NCBI RefSeq assembly: GCF_905171775.1
Contig: NC_053489.1
Span: forward strand, 397,585,483-397,649,482
Source of the DNA: Rana temporaria
Lineage: Eukaryota; Chordata; Amphibia; Anura; Ranidae
Length of the DNA stretch: 64,000 bases
Reading direction: 5' to 3'
The notes beneath the pieces were generated by a model. It made no database searches. It saw only the letters and a program-made list of their open reading frames with translations, and was not told where the DNA came from. A program made the translations under genes and the position numbers. Below are positions 22,105-33,327 of the stretch, piece after piece. Position 1 is the first letter of the stretch. Every line of letters starts with the position of its first letter.

Positions 22105-23236
22105 ATGTGGACAGCGCAAGGGGGAGTGTAATTTTAACCAGTGAGACCACAGGTACAGCAGGAGCCAGGAACGCACCCGTACGATAAGCTGGTCAGCGGC
22201 TGTCTAAAAGACTGACACTGCCAAAGACACCAGGTGCTGGTATTAAAGCACCTCTCTTGTGAGTAGTTTTTTATTATGAATTTTAAATAAATATATTTTT
22301 AAACGTATTTCACCATGATGAGCCCCTTGGTTTCTTTGAGGCATTGAGGAACATCCTGAGAGGACTCACCAACTTTAACGGAATAAGTTTTTGAGGCACA
22401 TTACCAGCTGGGGTCTGGTGAGTTTGCATTTCAGCAGTTGGTGGTGGTAGCACTTATCTTTGTCGGGTGGAAGAAGTGACAGCACCCTGTATGCATGAAA
22501 TATAGCCCCAGGATTTAAACTCAGCAACACTTTCTGTTTGGACTGGAATTTGTGAACTGGCGCTTACCCATAATTGGGGACGTGTTGCAGCATGAATGCA
22601 CATGAATTGTGAAAAACGAATTTTTGGCACAAACGCACCTTATTATTATTTTTATATATTAATAATATTATTCATTATTTATATGTTCGCACACTTGTGC
22701 ATGTATATTCATAATAGTTTATAGACTCACTTATAGCACTTTGGAATATTGTTTCACAAGCACATCATTTGGGGTAGCTATATTTTATTTATTTATTTAT
22801 CTATTTATTTATTTATTTATTTTTGATGGCACAGCATATGCACATAGCATCACGCTAGTACATATGTTCACAAGAGCTGTTTCTATAGTGACCCATCACG
22901 TACATCACTGTACTGGATCTAGCACTATATCACTATAGGGGTCAAATAGAAAAAAAAAAAAATAAATTTTTTTTTTTTTTTTTTTTTTATATCACATTAT
23001 TATACCAGCGCAGTACCAACACCTTTTTAATTTTTACACAAAGGACTTTATTGCATATTACTTGGTTGGCGCAATTTTTTCTTTTTTCTTTAAAATTGAA
23101 GCATGCTTCAATTTTTTTGGTCGTTTTTTAGAAGACATACAATGACGTTTTCCCCCACAAACGGTCAATTAAAGTGACGTTTTTAAAAACGTCATTTTTT
23201 TTCATCACATAAAGTGATGGTGTGTACGGGGCATAA

Positions 23237-24159
23237 AGCCACTAATTTTTTGGATTTTGGCAAAGCTTTTTTTATTTTCAGCTTGTTCATTATCCTGTTT
23301 TTTTTGTTTTTTTTGGATCTAAACATGCCAATCATTTTTTTTTTAGAGGCAATTTTTTTGGGGTTTTGTGTATGTTTTTTAGAAAACAATGTTTATTTTT
23401 TTTTGTTTTTTTGGCAAAACAATGTATTCAAATGTATTTTTGGTTCACAAACAATGTAGTAAAATTGTACAATTTTTCCCAAAAAATTGCTATTTTCAAA
23501 ATGTAGACTTGACAAAATATATTTTTTTTTTGTAATATTTATTTTTCACAAAATATTTTTGTTTATTTTTTTAATGTTATTTTTTCAATAACTTTTTTAT
23601 ATTTTTGGGATTTAAAATATATATAAAAAATTTTAGATATATTTGTTACCAAATATTTTTTTATTTTATGAAAAATATTTTTTGAAAAAAATATATATAT
23701 TTTTTTTTTTTTTTTTTTCCGGCTTGTTGATTTTAACACATTTTTTTGGGGAAAAAGGATAAAATGCCAACAAAATGTAAAATACAAATATGTCACTTTT
23801 ACATTCACAATAACAGTCATGGTGTGATTTCACACCGGAACACGCCAAAATTTGAAGATGCACACATTCAGTATGATTCGCCAAATGTCAGTTCTTCAAC
23901 ATAGAAACACAGACAAATGGCGACATGTGCTATCTGCCATCATGGGTGATCAATGTCTGTGTTTTGTGGCAGCAAACCCTTCCTTGAAAACTACTTGAGA
24001 ATCGAGGAGGGGGTTGTACCCACAAAGCACAGATAATCGATATTCTGTGACGGCAGATAGCACATGTTGCCACACTGTGTGTGCATCTTCAAATTTTGGC
24101 GTATTGCTGAGTCTAAAATTTAAACGGGTTGGGGGATGGGCGGGGGGGGGGGGGGGGGT
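23237..24159. other. Intergenic part of the Harbinger, T-rich
   Basis: T- and A-rich sequence with long homopolymers (23280-23760) and no supported gene. An inverted pair near 23851 ('caaaatttgaagatgcacac') and 24080 ('gtgtgcatcttcaaattttg') may mark a decayed short repeat. The last bases hold a G-run at 24137-24158. Confidence 0.4.
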
Positions 24160-26151
24160 TCAGTCTTTGACACGGCCCATCATGTCAATGATATTTTTAT
24201 AATTCTGTTCTATAACCATCATCCTTTGCCGCATATTGTCCAGCTCTGTGCAGCACTCCACAATGACATTTTTGACATTCTGTTCCATGAGAACCATCCT
24301 TTGCCGCATATTGTCCATCTCAGTGCTGCACTCCATAACTTGCTGGATAATTATTCCAGCACTTGCGCGAGAAAAATGCGGAACACCATCTTCATCCCCT
24401 AAAAAATAAAGCAAAACAAAAATAAAACAATTTTACAGGCCTATCTACATCTAGGGTTGCCACCTCATCCCTTTAAACCAGAACACATATTAATTACACA
24501 GGTTCTGTGGCTGATTAAGGTGGTAATTAAACTCACCTGGTGCCATATCTGCATTACATTAGCCACAAAACATGTGTAATCCATATGTGTTCGGGATTAA
24601 AGGGATGAGGTGGCAACCCTATCTACATCTGTTTTGCCCTATAAAGCTGGGGTGAAACTGACCTGATGGTGTGCGAATTTCCACCTCCACAACTTCTCCA
24701 TCTTCAATAACTCCTCCTTCTTCAACCACTTCCCCCTCATCTTCCACAACTCCTCCTTCAGCTTCCATAACTGCTTCTTCTTCATCCATCAATCCACCTT
24801 CTTCAAAATCGCAAAAATCGTCTTCATCAAATTCCCCTTCATCTTCCAGAACTTCTAAATCCAAAATGACTCCTTCCTCCTCTCTTCCTTCCTCCTCTCT
24901 TCCTTCCTCCTCTCCTTCCACATCCTCCTCTCTTCCTTCCTCCTCTCTTCCTTCCTCCTCTCTTCCTTCCTCCTCTCCTTCCACATCCTCCTCTCTTCCT
25001 TCCTCCTCTCTTCCTTCCTCCTCTCCTTCCACATCCTCCTCTCTTCCTTCCTCCTCTCTTCCACATCCTCCTCTCTTCCTTCCTCCTCTCCTTCCACATC
25101 CTCCTCCTCCTCCACATGGCGAGATGGTCGATTTCTTGCGTGTCTGGCCCTCTCTGCCTCCTCAAAATTCTGTCGTCTTCTTTCCCCTAAATAACACAAA
25201 AACAAAAGGTATACTCATCAGCACACAGATATTGTAGAGCAGAAATCGCACACATTGCTTAGAAGTTAGAGGCTTTAATTTAGTAATTTTTTTGGTCTTA
25301 TCACCCCAAACCTACATTTTTGGATGACTTCTAGGCCAAGCTCTGATTTTGTCCCTTTTTAGCAAAGTGACACACATGGATGTCCCCCCCTCAAATTTAT
25401 TTCTCGGAGACCCTACAAATTAGTGTAATATTTTGGGGGAGACACAGGTGCTCTGGATTACAGATATGAAAACAGCTGCTTATTATCACTGTTTGCATTT
25501 CATATTCTATGATTCTAATTTTTAATAAATATATTTGTACACAATGTTTACAAACAATGTTTTTAGCCATAGAGCCATGTCCAGGTGTGTTGTTCCTGGG
25601 CCAACATCGTATTTGGGAGAAACAATCTGATGTGAACGATGTTTCCTATTAACAGTCGTTGCAAAAGCGAAATTTTTTGGGAAAACACCTTCAATTTCAA
25701 CATGTGTTCAGAAGTACAACCAGGCCAAGGAGACAGATGTAGAAATGTACCTGACCAAGCATTAAATAATAAAATTGTCCCCCCCCCCCAAAAAAATAGA
25801 GAACTTACTTTTCTTGATTATTTTTTTTATCTTCTTGAACTGATGTGGCTCCCGCAGTTTCAAGTCGGACCAACGCTTCCGTAGCTGTTCTTTGGACCTG
25901 GTGACACCAAACATCCTCTTCATTCTCCTTGCCACCTTGTCCATAATTTTCCCCTTTCTGCGGTTTGGGGTCTTGTATGGCCCATATTGCCCATCATAGT
26001 CCTTCCTCCGCATTATGTCTACCAGCTCTACCATTTCGGCCAAAGCCATATTAGTGGCCTTATACCGTTTGGGCCTGGATCGGGACGTTCCTGCTTCTGT
26101 CCCTTCACTTGCGGCCTGAGAGCTTCGTGCACGCTCGTGTGACATTGCCAT
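24160..26151 (-). CDS. Harbinger Myb-like gene 2 (three exons)
   Basis: Partner gene of the transposase, on the opposite strand. Exon 1 (26151-25809, with an alternative upstream ATG at 26235) encodes MAMSHERARSS, then a Myb/SANT-like domain ending RKRWSDLKLREPHQFKK, and stops at donor GTAAGT. Exon 2 (about 25186-24663) begins ERRRQNFEEAERARHARNR and runs into a Glu/Arg-rich minisatellite-coded stretch and an acidic tail. Exon 3 (24398-24160) encodes repeated NMRQRM..EQNxKN heptads, a likely coiled coil, and ends in a stop at 24160-24162. The minisatellite switches the reading frame inside exon 2, so this copy is frame-damaged or misassembled there. Expected role: binding the element ends and helping import or recruit the nuclease. 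Confidence 0.72.
24452..24621. mobile_element. hAT-type MITE, 170 bp
   Basis: Termini TAGGGTTGCCACC are inverted at both ends and flanked by an 8-bp duplication tctacatc (24444-24451, 24622-24629), the hAT target size. It lies in the last intron of Myb-like gene 2 and encodes nothing. Confidence 0.88.
24870..25110. repeat. Coding minisatellite 'ctcctctcttccttc'
   Basis: A unit of about 15-18 bp in exon 2 of Myb-like gene 2 repeats some fifteen times with an interspersed 'ccacatcctc' variant. Its length changes would alter the reading frame of the acidic segment. Confidence 0.85.
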
Positions 26152-26214
26152 CTTTTCTTCCCACAGAGAAATAAGGGGTGTTGAAAAGAGGAAATGTTCC
26201 GTCATGGGTGGGGA

Positions 26215-26625
26215 CGAGGGCGGCGTTTCATGCATACGCGGAGTGTAGAGAATGAATACGACGTGATTACCTAGGTTACGCGGAGATTATTCGCTCGTTT
26301 TCCATAAGCTACATAGTTAACGCCATATTCTAAAGTTTTACATTGACTCGAGGGCATGGCAAAGGTGACGAGTGCGGCGTGTCAAGCATACGCGGAGTGT
26401 AGAGAATGAATAAGACGTGATTACCTAGGTTACGCGGAGATTATTCGAGGAGTTTACAGAAACTACATAGTTAACACCAGATTTTTGTATTTAACATTGA
26501 TTAGGGGGCATGGCAAAGGTGACGATGGCGGCATGTCAGGCACACGCGGAGTGTATAAAAGGGAAACTACGTGATTACGTCGTTTACGCAGAGATTATTA
26601 CAGCGTGCTTAACGAGGAGCTAGAG
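26215..26625. repeat. Three ~150-bp direct repeats upstream of Myb-like gene 2
   Basis: Units starting near 26220, 26370 and 26525 share 'acgcggagtgtagagaatgaa', 'tacgcggagattatt' and 'ctacatagttaac'-type words. They lie directly upstream of the minus-strand gene, where its promoter should be, so they may be promoter repeats or protein-binding sites. Confidence 0.75.
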
Positions 26626-26875
26626 AGACTATAAGGTAAGAAATTACAACATGGGATCAGCAGAGGACTAGAAACTTGAGAGCCATGGGATTGGGGTTTT
26701 GTCTGTTGTTTGCACCCTTTTAACGCTACTTATGTTTCTTGTGGACCAAAATGTTCTTTTGTTCTCCAAATGCTTTGACACATCACTAAATCTAGATGTG
26801 AAGAATGCTCTACCTATTTTTGTGATTATTGGTAAACCATAAATCAAAAAGAGGAAAAACACACGCACAAAAACA

Positions 26876-27245
26876 ATGGTGACATAACTTGCCAAACACA
26901 CAAAAAAAAAAAAAGGGCCCCAAAAAACAATGGTGACATAACTTGCCAAACACAAAAAAAATAAAAAAAAGGGCCCCAAAAAACAATGGTGACATAACTT
27001 GCCAAACACAAAAAAAATAACAAAAAAAGGGCCCCAAAAAACAATGGTGACATAACTTGCCAAACAAAAAAACACACAAAAAAAAAAAAAGGGCCCCAAA
27101 AAACAATGGTGACATAACTTGCCAAACACAAAAAAAATAACAAAAAAAGGGCCCCAAAAAACAATGGTGACATAACTTGCCAAACACAAAAAAAATAACA
27201 AAAAAAGGGAACCAAAAAACAATGATGACATAACTTGCCAAACAA
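26876..27245. repeat. Tandem repeat, ~60-bp unit, seven copies
   Basis: The core 'caatggtgacataacttgcc' followed by A-runs and GGGCCCC recurs about seven times. Unit length varies with the A-runs. Long minus-strand frames through it are by-products of the repeat. Confidence 0.92.
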
Positions 27246-27748
27246 TAAATAAAAAAATAAAATAACATCAAGATTACATACAAAATAACATAACATAAAT
27301 ATATACATGTGGAGGACATAAATAAAGTTACTACATCTGGATAGATAGCATCAGCAAGAGAACGGGTTTATTCTAGCAAGAGAACGCTTTGAAAAAAAAG
27401 AGGCAATAAACGACACACTAGATATTTAAAATGACGAATGTGCCATGTCACAAACAAACAAGAGTTTTACCTGAACGAGCGCTCCCATCCCCTTATTTTG
27501 TCTGAGCATGCGCAGGGTTTTTTTCCGCGGATATTGTGTACTAACCAACGGATCTGTCCGGCGGACAGGTTCCCAGCGGATAGATTTCTTAGCATGTCAA
27601 GAAATTTTGATCTGCTGGAAATCCATCGGGCCGAAAAATATCCGCAGATAAATATCCGCTGGGTTGTACACACCAGGGGATCTATCCGTTGAAACCGGTC
27701 CGCGGATAAATTTCAGCGGATCGATCCTCTCGTGTGTACGGGGCCTCA

Positions 27749-28030
27749 GTGCTTCACAGTAGGAATGGTGTACCTTTCATCATAGGCCTTGTTGACTCCT
27801 CTCCAAATGTAGTTTTTATGGTTGTGGCCAAAAAGCAAAATTTTGGTCTCATCACTCCAAATTACTTTGTGCCAGAAGGTTTGAGGCTGGTCGCTGTAAA
27901 TTATTGCATGCTGCGCATTAAAATCTTCTTTAGAATGGTACAATAATGAACAATAATGAACTTGTTTTGCTGCTGATATTCGCACAGAGTTCTGACTAAC
28001 TTTTTGCAACATTTTTAATGCTGAACTCAT
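27749..28030 (-). pseudogene. Tc1 transposase relic, part right of the Harbinger
   Basis: Decayed minus-strand Tc1 transposase segment with VIWSDETKILLFG (first catalytic Asp) and WRGVNKAYDERYTIPTVKH. It ends exactly at the Harbinger boundary and resumes at 16313. This shows the Harbinger inserted into an older Tc1 copy. Confidence 0.8.
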
Positions 28031-28601
28031 GAATATTTTTTATTATTTTATAGAGCAAGATCTCCTTAATATTATTATTATTTTTTTTTTTTTAATACAG
28101 ATCTGCATTTTAAATTATTTTTTTTTTTAGTTATCTCCATGATTTGATTTTTTATTTTGTTATAAGCAGGGGCTCACATAGTAAGCGTTGACCCACTGTG
28201 GTTCAAATCTGCTCTCTCCTTCCTCTGCTGTCTGCAAGACCCACTTGTCACAGGTTATGTCGACATCATAGAATCCCAGGGGACAACCCCCTCCAGCATA
28301 CAGCATGTGACTGACAATCTCAGTTGTGCATGTTTCCCTGTGAGACTGTGTGTGGGTGTGTTTATTCCCTACACTCAGCTACCTGCACTATGCTGTTCAG
28401 TGTGTGATGTCAGACCAATGTTCCCTGCCTTCTGAAGCTCAGAAATTCAATGTAAAATGTGTGCTTTATGAGGCTATAGTTACATAGTTACATAGTAAAA
28501 TGTGTGCTTTATGAGGCTATAGAGAAGAAGGGCTGCAGATATGCAGGTTCAGCTTATGTAGGAGGATTTGTTTTATCTCTGTGGATAATTACTTTAGTGG
28601 A
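28031..28601. other. No gene; short direct duplication
   Basis: No coding region is seen. A 24-bp stretch ending 'tgctttatgaggctatag' is directly duplicated near 28456 and 28498, separated by 'ttacatagttacatag'. The rest is unremarkable. Confidence 0.4.
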
Positions 28602-28906
28602 TACAGTATCTCACAAAAGTGAGTACACCCCTCGCATTTTTGTAAATATTTTATTATATATTTTCATCTGACAACACTGAAGAAATTACACGTTGATATA
28701 ATATAAAGTAGTGAGTGTACAGCTTGTATAACAGTGTACATTTTCTGTCCCCTCAAAATAACTCAACATACAGCCATTAATGTCTAAACTGCTGGCAACA
28801 AAAGTAAGTACATCCCTAAGTGAATATGTGAAAGTGTCCAAATTGGGCCCAAAGTGTCAATATTTATATATAATGTGGCCACTATTATTTTCCAGCACTG
28901 CCTTAA

Positions 28907-29824
28907 CCACTTGCCGACCGCCGCATGCCGATTTACGTCGGCAGAATGGCAGGGGCAGGCAAATGGGCATACCTGTACTTCCCTTTGAAATTGTCGCCTA
29001 GCGGGTACACGGGCGCCGCTGACTCGGCAAAAGCGCACGCACGCTGTAGGAGCGTGCCCGCGGGTCCTGTGAACTCAATGTTTCCTGGCTTTTTCCTGTT
29101 CTGTCTAGCAACATGACAGGGATCTACTGTCATCGGGAGCAGTGATCTCTGTCAGGTTTTAGTGAGACCACCCCCCTACTGTTAGAACACATCCCTAGGA
29201 CACACTTAACCCCTTGATCGCCCCCTAGTGTTTAACCCCTTCCCTGCCAGTCTCATTAATACAGTAATCAGTGGCTATTTGTAGCCTTGATCACTGTATA
29301 AATGACAATGGTCCCAAAATAGTGTCAAAAGTGTCCGATGTGTGCACCAAAATGTCGCAGTGCCGATAAAAATCGCAGGTCGCCCCCATTACTAGTAAAA
29401 AAATAATAATAATAAAAGTGCCATAAATCTATCCCCTATTTTGTAGAAGCTATAACTTTTGCGCAAACCAATCAATATACACTTATTGCGATTTTTTTTT
29501 TACCAAAAATATGTAGAAGAATACATATCGGACTAAACTGAGGAAAAATAAAATTTATATATATTTTTTGGGGACATTTATTATAGCAAAAGTTAAAAAT
29601 ATTGCTTTTTGTTCAAAATCTTTTTTTGTTTATAGTGCAAAAAATAAAGACCACAGAGGTGATCAAATACCACCAAAAGAAAGCTCTATTTGTAGGAAAA
29701 AAGTAAAATTTTGATTGGGTACAACGTCGCACAGCCGCGCAATTGTCAGCTAAAGTGACGCAATACAGAATCACAAAAAATGCTCTGGTCAGGAAGGGGG
29801 TAAATCCTTCCGGGGCTAAAGTGG
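28907..29824. mobile_element. TTAA-bounded non-autonomous element, 918 bp
   Basis: TTAA at 28903-28906 and 29825-29828 flanks inverted ends CCACTTGCC and AAAGTGG. The internal phrase 'gaggtgatcaaataccacca' is shared with the element at 11288-12532, so the two belong to one family. It inserted in the Tc1 relic. No transposase is encoded. Confidence 0.85.
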
Positions 29825-29846
29825 TTAACCCTCTTGCGCATGCAGT

Positions 29847-30600
29847 TCACCACAGCTTCGCAAATTTCCACTGAAGTCCTCTTTCACTCCTCCACTCCAT
29901 CACGGAGCTGGTGGATGTTAAAGACCTTGCGCGCCTCCGCGTTCCGTTGGGGAGGATGCCCCACAGATGCTCAATAGGGTTTAGGTCTGAAGACATGCTT
30001 AGCCAGTCCATCTCATTTACTCTCAGCTTCTTTAGCAAGGCAGTGGTCATCTGGGAGGTGTGTTATCATATTGGAATACTGCCCTGCGGCTCAGTCTCCG
30101 AAAGGAAGGGATCATTCTCTGCTTCAGTATGTCAGAGTACATGTTGGCATTCATGGTTCCCTAAAAGAACTGTAGCTCCCCTTTGCCGGCAGCACTCATT
30201 CAGCCCCAGACCATGATACTTCCACCACCATGACTGTAGGCAAGACATGTTTGTCTTTGTACTTCTCACCTGGTTGCCACCACACACGCTTGACAACATC
30301 TGAATCAAATACGTTTATCTTGGTCTCATCAGACCACAGGTCATGGTTTCAGTAATCCATGTCCTTATTCTGCTTGTCTCAGCAAACTGTTTCTTGTGCA
30401 TCATCTTTAGAAGAGGCTTCCTTCTGGGATGATAGCCATGCAGACCAAGTTGATGCAGTGTGTGGCATATGGTCTGAGCACTAACAGGCTGACCCCCCAC
30501 CCCTTCAACCTCTGCAGCAATGCTGGTAGCACTATGTATATTTCCCAACGACAACCTCTGGATATGATGCATAGCACATGCACTCAACTTTTTTTGACGA
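29847..30600 (-). pseudogene. Decayed Tc1-type transposase
   Basis: Minus-strand remains contain, in order, a helix-turn-helix region (SAQTICHTLHQLGLHG near 30470), WSDETKINVF near 30330 (first Asp) and DLNPIEHLWG near 29975 (Glu). Stops and frameshifts break it. The rest of the N-terminus lies to the right of the L1 insertion, near 41580-41720. Confidence 0.8.
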
Positions 30601-31080
30601 CACTGGCTAGGCCAGTTTTGTAAATCTTATAAAAATGATTTTCATGCCACAACTTCTCTATATACTACAATAGAGAATGGTGATTGCCCTTAAAATAGCA
30701 TTATCAATTCTATCTTTGGGTCCTTCCTGTGGCAGGACAAACCCCCTACAGTCAAACTTGAACAACTGCAGAAACCCAAAGAGGCGGCGGGGGGGGGGGG
30801 GGTGTATTGGAATTGCCTAATCCATGGATTTACTACATACAGGTAGTTGCCCAACTACAGCATGTGGCCCGAGCCTTGTCCCCACCGAGCAGAGGGGAGG
30901 AGGCCTACCCTGACATAGACTCTGTTAAAGCCCATATGAGCGGGGGCGTGGCTACCGAGCTCCTGCATGGATGCCTGAGCAGTGAGCTCCGTGCCAGCAG
31001 TAGGTGAAACAACGTGCCGAAGCACCTTCAGACACTCACACTTGCCTGGATCGCTCCTCCGGACTGCCTGGACCCCCGGG

Positions 31081-32232
31081 ATGGCCCGCAAACGGAAGAC
31101 AGCACCCCAGATCCAGAAGCTTTCACACTTCTTCCCGCCGACTCCTCGAGGCCGAATCCAAGATGGCGCCGGCGGCGCTTCGCCGTCCTCCTCCAGCGGC
31201 TCCAGCTCATCCCCTAACAGCCCAAATCCACTGCTGGGAGAGGCGCACGGATCCCCGGAGGCCTCCACACCACTGAAACGCAGCCCAGCTAAGTCAAAAC
31301 CGCGGCTGTCCCCCGAGTGTTCAGACAACAAGCAGGTCAGTGCTCAGGATTCCCTTAATGATACCAGGGAGCTGGCGGAGGCGATCAATTCGTTCCCCAC
31401 CACTGACAAACCCCTGTCTGACACTATGCTGAGGGATATGCTAGTGTCCCTCCGCAGTTCCCTCCACGCTGACATGATGGACTGTATGAGGGGGTAAAAG
31501 GCAGACGTACAGGAGCTGGGGGGAAGAGTGGAGCATGTGGAACAGAAGATGGGGGAGTTTGCCTCTTCCCACAACTCCTTAGTAGATGCCCACAACGATC
31601 AGGCTGATGAAATAGCATGGCTCAAAGCTAAGGTCTCGGACCTGGAGGACAGATCCAGGAGAAATAACGTCAAAATCCGTGGTGTCCCTGAATCTGTCCT
31701 CCCTCAACAACTGCTGCAATATGCTCAGGACTTTATGAAGCTAATTGTCCCTGATCTGTCTGTTGCAGACTTAGCAATTGATAGGATACATCGCCTGCCT
31801 AAGCCGTCACACCTGCCTGACACCATATCCAGGGACGTTCTGATGCGGGTGCATTTCTTTCAAATAAAGGAGCGTTTTATGATGTCCTTCAGGAAAAACA
31901 AGGACCTGCCAGCTCCATACTCATCCATCCAATTGTTCGCGGATCTCTCCCAATTTACTATGCAGAGACGCAGGTCCCTTCTCCCAGTTACCAAAGAGTT
32001 ACGCAACCACGAAATTGTGTACAGATGGGGCTACCCAGCCAAACTCACCATCACAAGAGACAACCACACATCTGTGATTAACACCCTCTCTGAAGGCCTC
32101 GATCTCTTGCGGTCTTGGAATATTGTCCCTGAAAAGGCGGATGGGGACCCTCCCTCGACCTCTAAAATTGCCACCCAAGATTCCTGGCAGATGGTGACCC
32201 ACAAAAAGAAGGGCAAGAAGCGGTCCTCCTAG
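31081..32232 (+). pseudogene. L1 ORF1 protein with one premature stop
   Basis: About 384 codons from ATG at 31081. ORF1p is the RNA-binding chaperone that coats L1 RNA. Visible parts are a low-complexity N-terminus, a heptad region (about 31500-31660) and an RRM-like domain beginning DLEDRSRRNNVKIRGVPE, the L1 hallmark, with a basic C-terminus KKKGKKRSS. A single TAA at 31495-31497 interrupts an otherwise open frame. Confidence 0.9.
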
Positions 32233-32770
32233 GTGCTCCGGCTTCGAAAGCATCACTATACTACTCTGTACCTACTGACTAAGACACTTTCCCCTCCGTG
32301 TTAATTGAGCAGCATGGCTGCCCTCAGATTCAAAAATGAATCTCCCTTTTTACCTCTCAGAGTTGCTCTGTTCGAGCCGTTATGTTATCTGACTGTTTGC
32401 TTTCATGTGACTTTGTCAATTTTTTTTCTTTTTTCTTTGTTCTCTTTTTTTTTGCCAACTTTCTCCCCTTGCCAAGAGATGGACCTCCTCCCACATACCA
32501 GGATGTGGCAAGCCCTCTGCCTACGACCAACAACACCTTGGATTTCATCTAAACTTAGAGTGCTACTTCAACCTAAGGTACTGCTTCTCTATTCCCCCCT
32601 TACACCATGGTGATTAAAATAGTCTCTTTTAATGTTCACGGACTGAACCACCCCGTTAAAAGATCGGCACTATGGAAGGAAGCCCAAAAACTGCGGGCGG
32701 ACATTCTGTGCGTACAGCAATCCCATTTTCTCTCCTCTAAGCCCCCTCCCCTTACAAACAAGAACTACCC

Positions 32771-33327
32771 TGTGACGGTATTGGTATGATATCCCCGTCA
32801 AAGATTCCCTTCTTCCATAAGAACGTCACCCAATATTCCACTAGGAGGAATATTCCTGAGATCGCCCATTAAGCCACACATTAGTCCAGGCTTACTGCTA
32901 GACCAAGACAGACTTTAATGTTATATCACACAGCTTATATGTCATTTCCAAAACTGTTACAATGACAAATCTCCGCCCCCCTCACACTGGGGCTTCCATA
33001 CAGATGATTAGGCAGACACGACGGAGCCGAGTCTGAAAACACATTTTCTTTAGACAATGACATAAATGACGCTGAGTACTAGTTGTACTGAATACATTAA
33101 CTAGACCGCTCGACCCCGCATATAGAGAGATAATTACCACAATGAAGCAATCAGAATAATTAACACAAGCCACTTAAACACAGATCTCCTTCACACAACA
33201 CAATAGATCAATTAACCTTTAGAAATAGTGAGGGGACATTAGCACGTCAATAGCCTGTTAGCCAGGACAGAATCACACAAGGCAAGCAGGGAGAATTACA
33301 CTGAGACATATAGGCAAATGCATCACA
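32771..33327 (-). repeat. 3' LTR
   Basis: 557 bp, TG...CA bounded in the element's orientation, adjacent to the purine tract. Nearly identical to the other LTR. Confidence 0.92.

Larger units (their letters stand above)
20996..23035. mobile_element. Hammerhead-bearing giant palindrome, element B
   Basis: Inserted in the right arm of element A with a 14-bp duplication acacaaaggacttt (20982-20995, 23036-23049). It is 2,040 bp: a 95-bp left overhang and then two nearly identical inverted arms of about 970 bp meeting at 22064/22065. Hammerhead-like motifs sit back to back at the centre, one per strand, pointing outward. AATAAA follows about 220 bp outside each. The arms differ mainly in homopolymer tracts (21140-21180, 22950-22990), so the dimer is young or homogenised. 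No coding region is supported. Confidence 0.85.
19039..23090 (+). mobile_element. Hammerhead-bearing inverted-arm element A
   Basis: Flanked by a 15-bp duplication taaaattgaagcatg (19024-19038, 23091-23105). Without element B (20996-23035) it is about 2.0 kb. It has inverted arms of about 400 bp (19135-19540 against 20650-20995 plus 23050-23090), a left overhang of ~95 bp outside the arm, and a ~1.1-kb middle. A hammerhead-like motif lies at 20394-20434 and AATAAA near 20547. No reverse transcriptase is encoded. Long, variable target duplications and partial inverted copies are known for Penelope-like elements, and hammerheads are known in their terminal repeats. Relation to that group is inference. 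Confidence 0.8.
18730..23233. mobile_element. MITE with TAA target duplication, split by nested elements
   Basis: The ends TGCCGCATACACACCATCAC and its inverse near 23233 are flanked by TAA (18727-18729, 23234-23236). The ends extend about 35 bp through 'tttatgtgatgaaaa'. The interior repeats 'aacgacgtttttt'-type words. It belongs to the Harbinger group by target and terminal style (GCC..GTACACACC). It sits between the transposase and Myb-like genes of the larger Harbinger and is itself interrupted from 19039 to 23090. Confidence 0.8.
16317..27745. mobile_element. PIF/Harbinger transposon, 11.4 kb with nested insertions
   Basis: The left end GGCCTAGTACACACGAGAGG and the inverted right end near 27745 form the terminal repeats. 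They are flanked by a 3-bp duplication TCA (16314-16316, 27746-27748), the Harbinger target size. It encodes a plus-strand transposase at the left and a minus-strand Myb-like protein at the right, the standard two-gene set. A MITE of about 4.5 kb with further nested elements (18730-23233) lies between the genes. Without it the element is about 6.9 kb. The intact transposase suggests recent activity. Confidence 0.93.

Noticed and set aside
24671..25237. Plus-strand Ser/Pro frame of 188 codons
   Set aside because: It is the complement of the Glu/Arg minisatellite in the Myb-like exon on the minus strand, which has splice sites and homologues.
26876..27245. CRISPR-like repeat/spacer pattern
   Set aside because: The units vary only by A-run length and the context is a eukaryotic transposon; there are no distinct spacers.
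26668..27319. Minus-strand frames of 150-190 codons rich in Phe and Cys
   Set aside because: They are produced by the ~60-bp tandem repeat; all three frames stay open with the same periodic wording.
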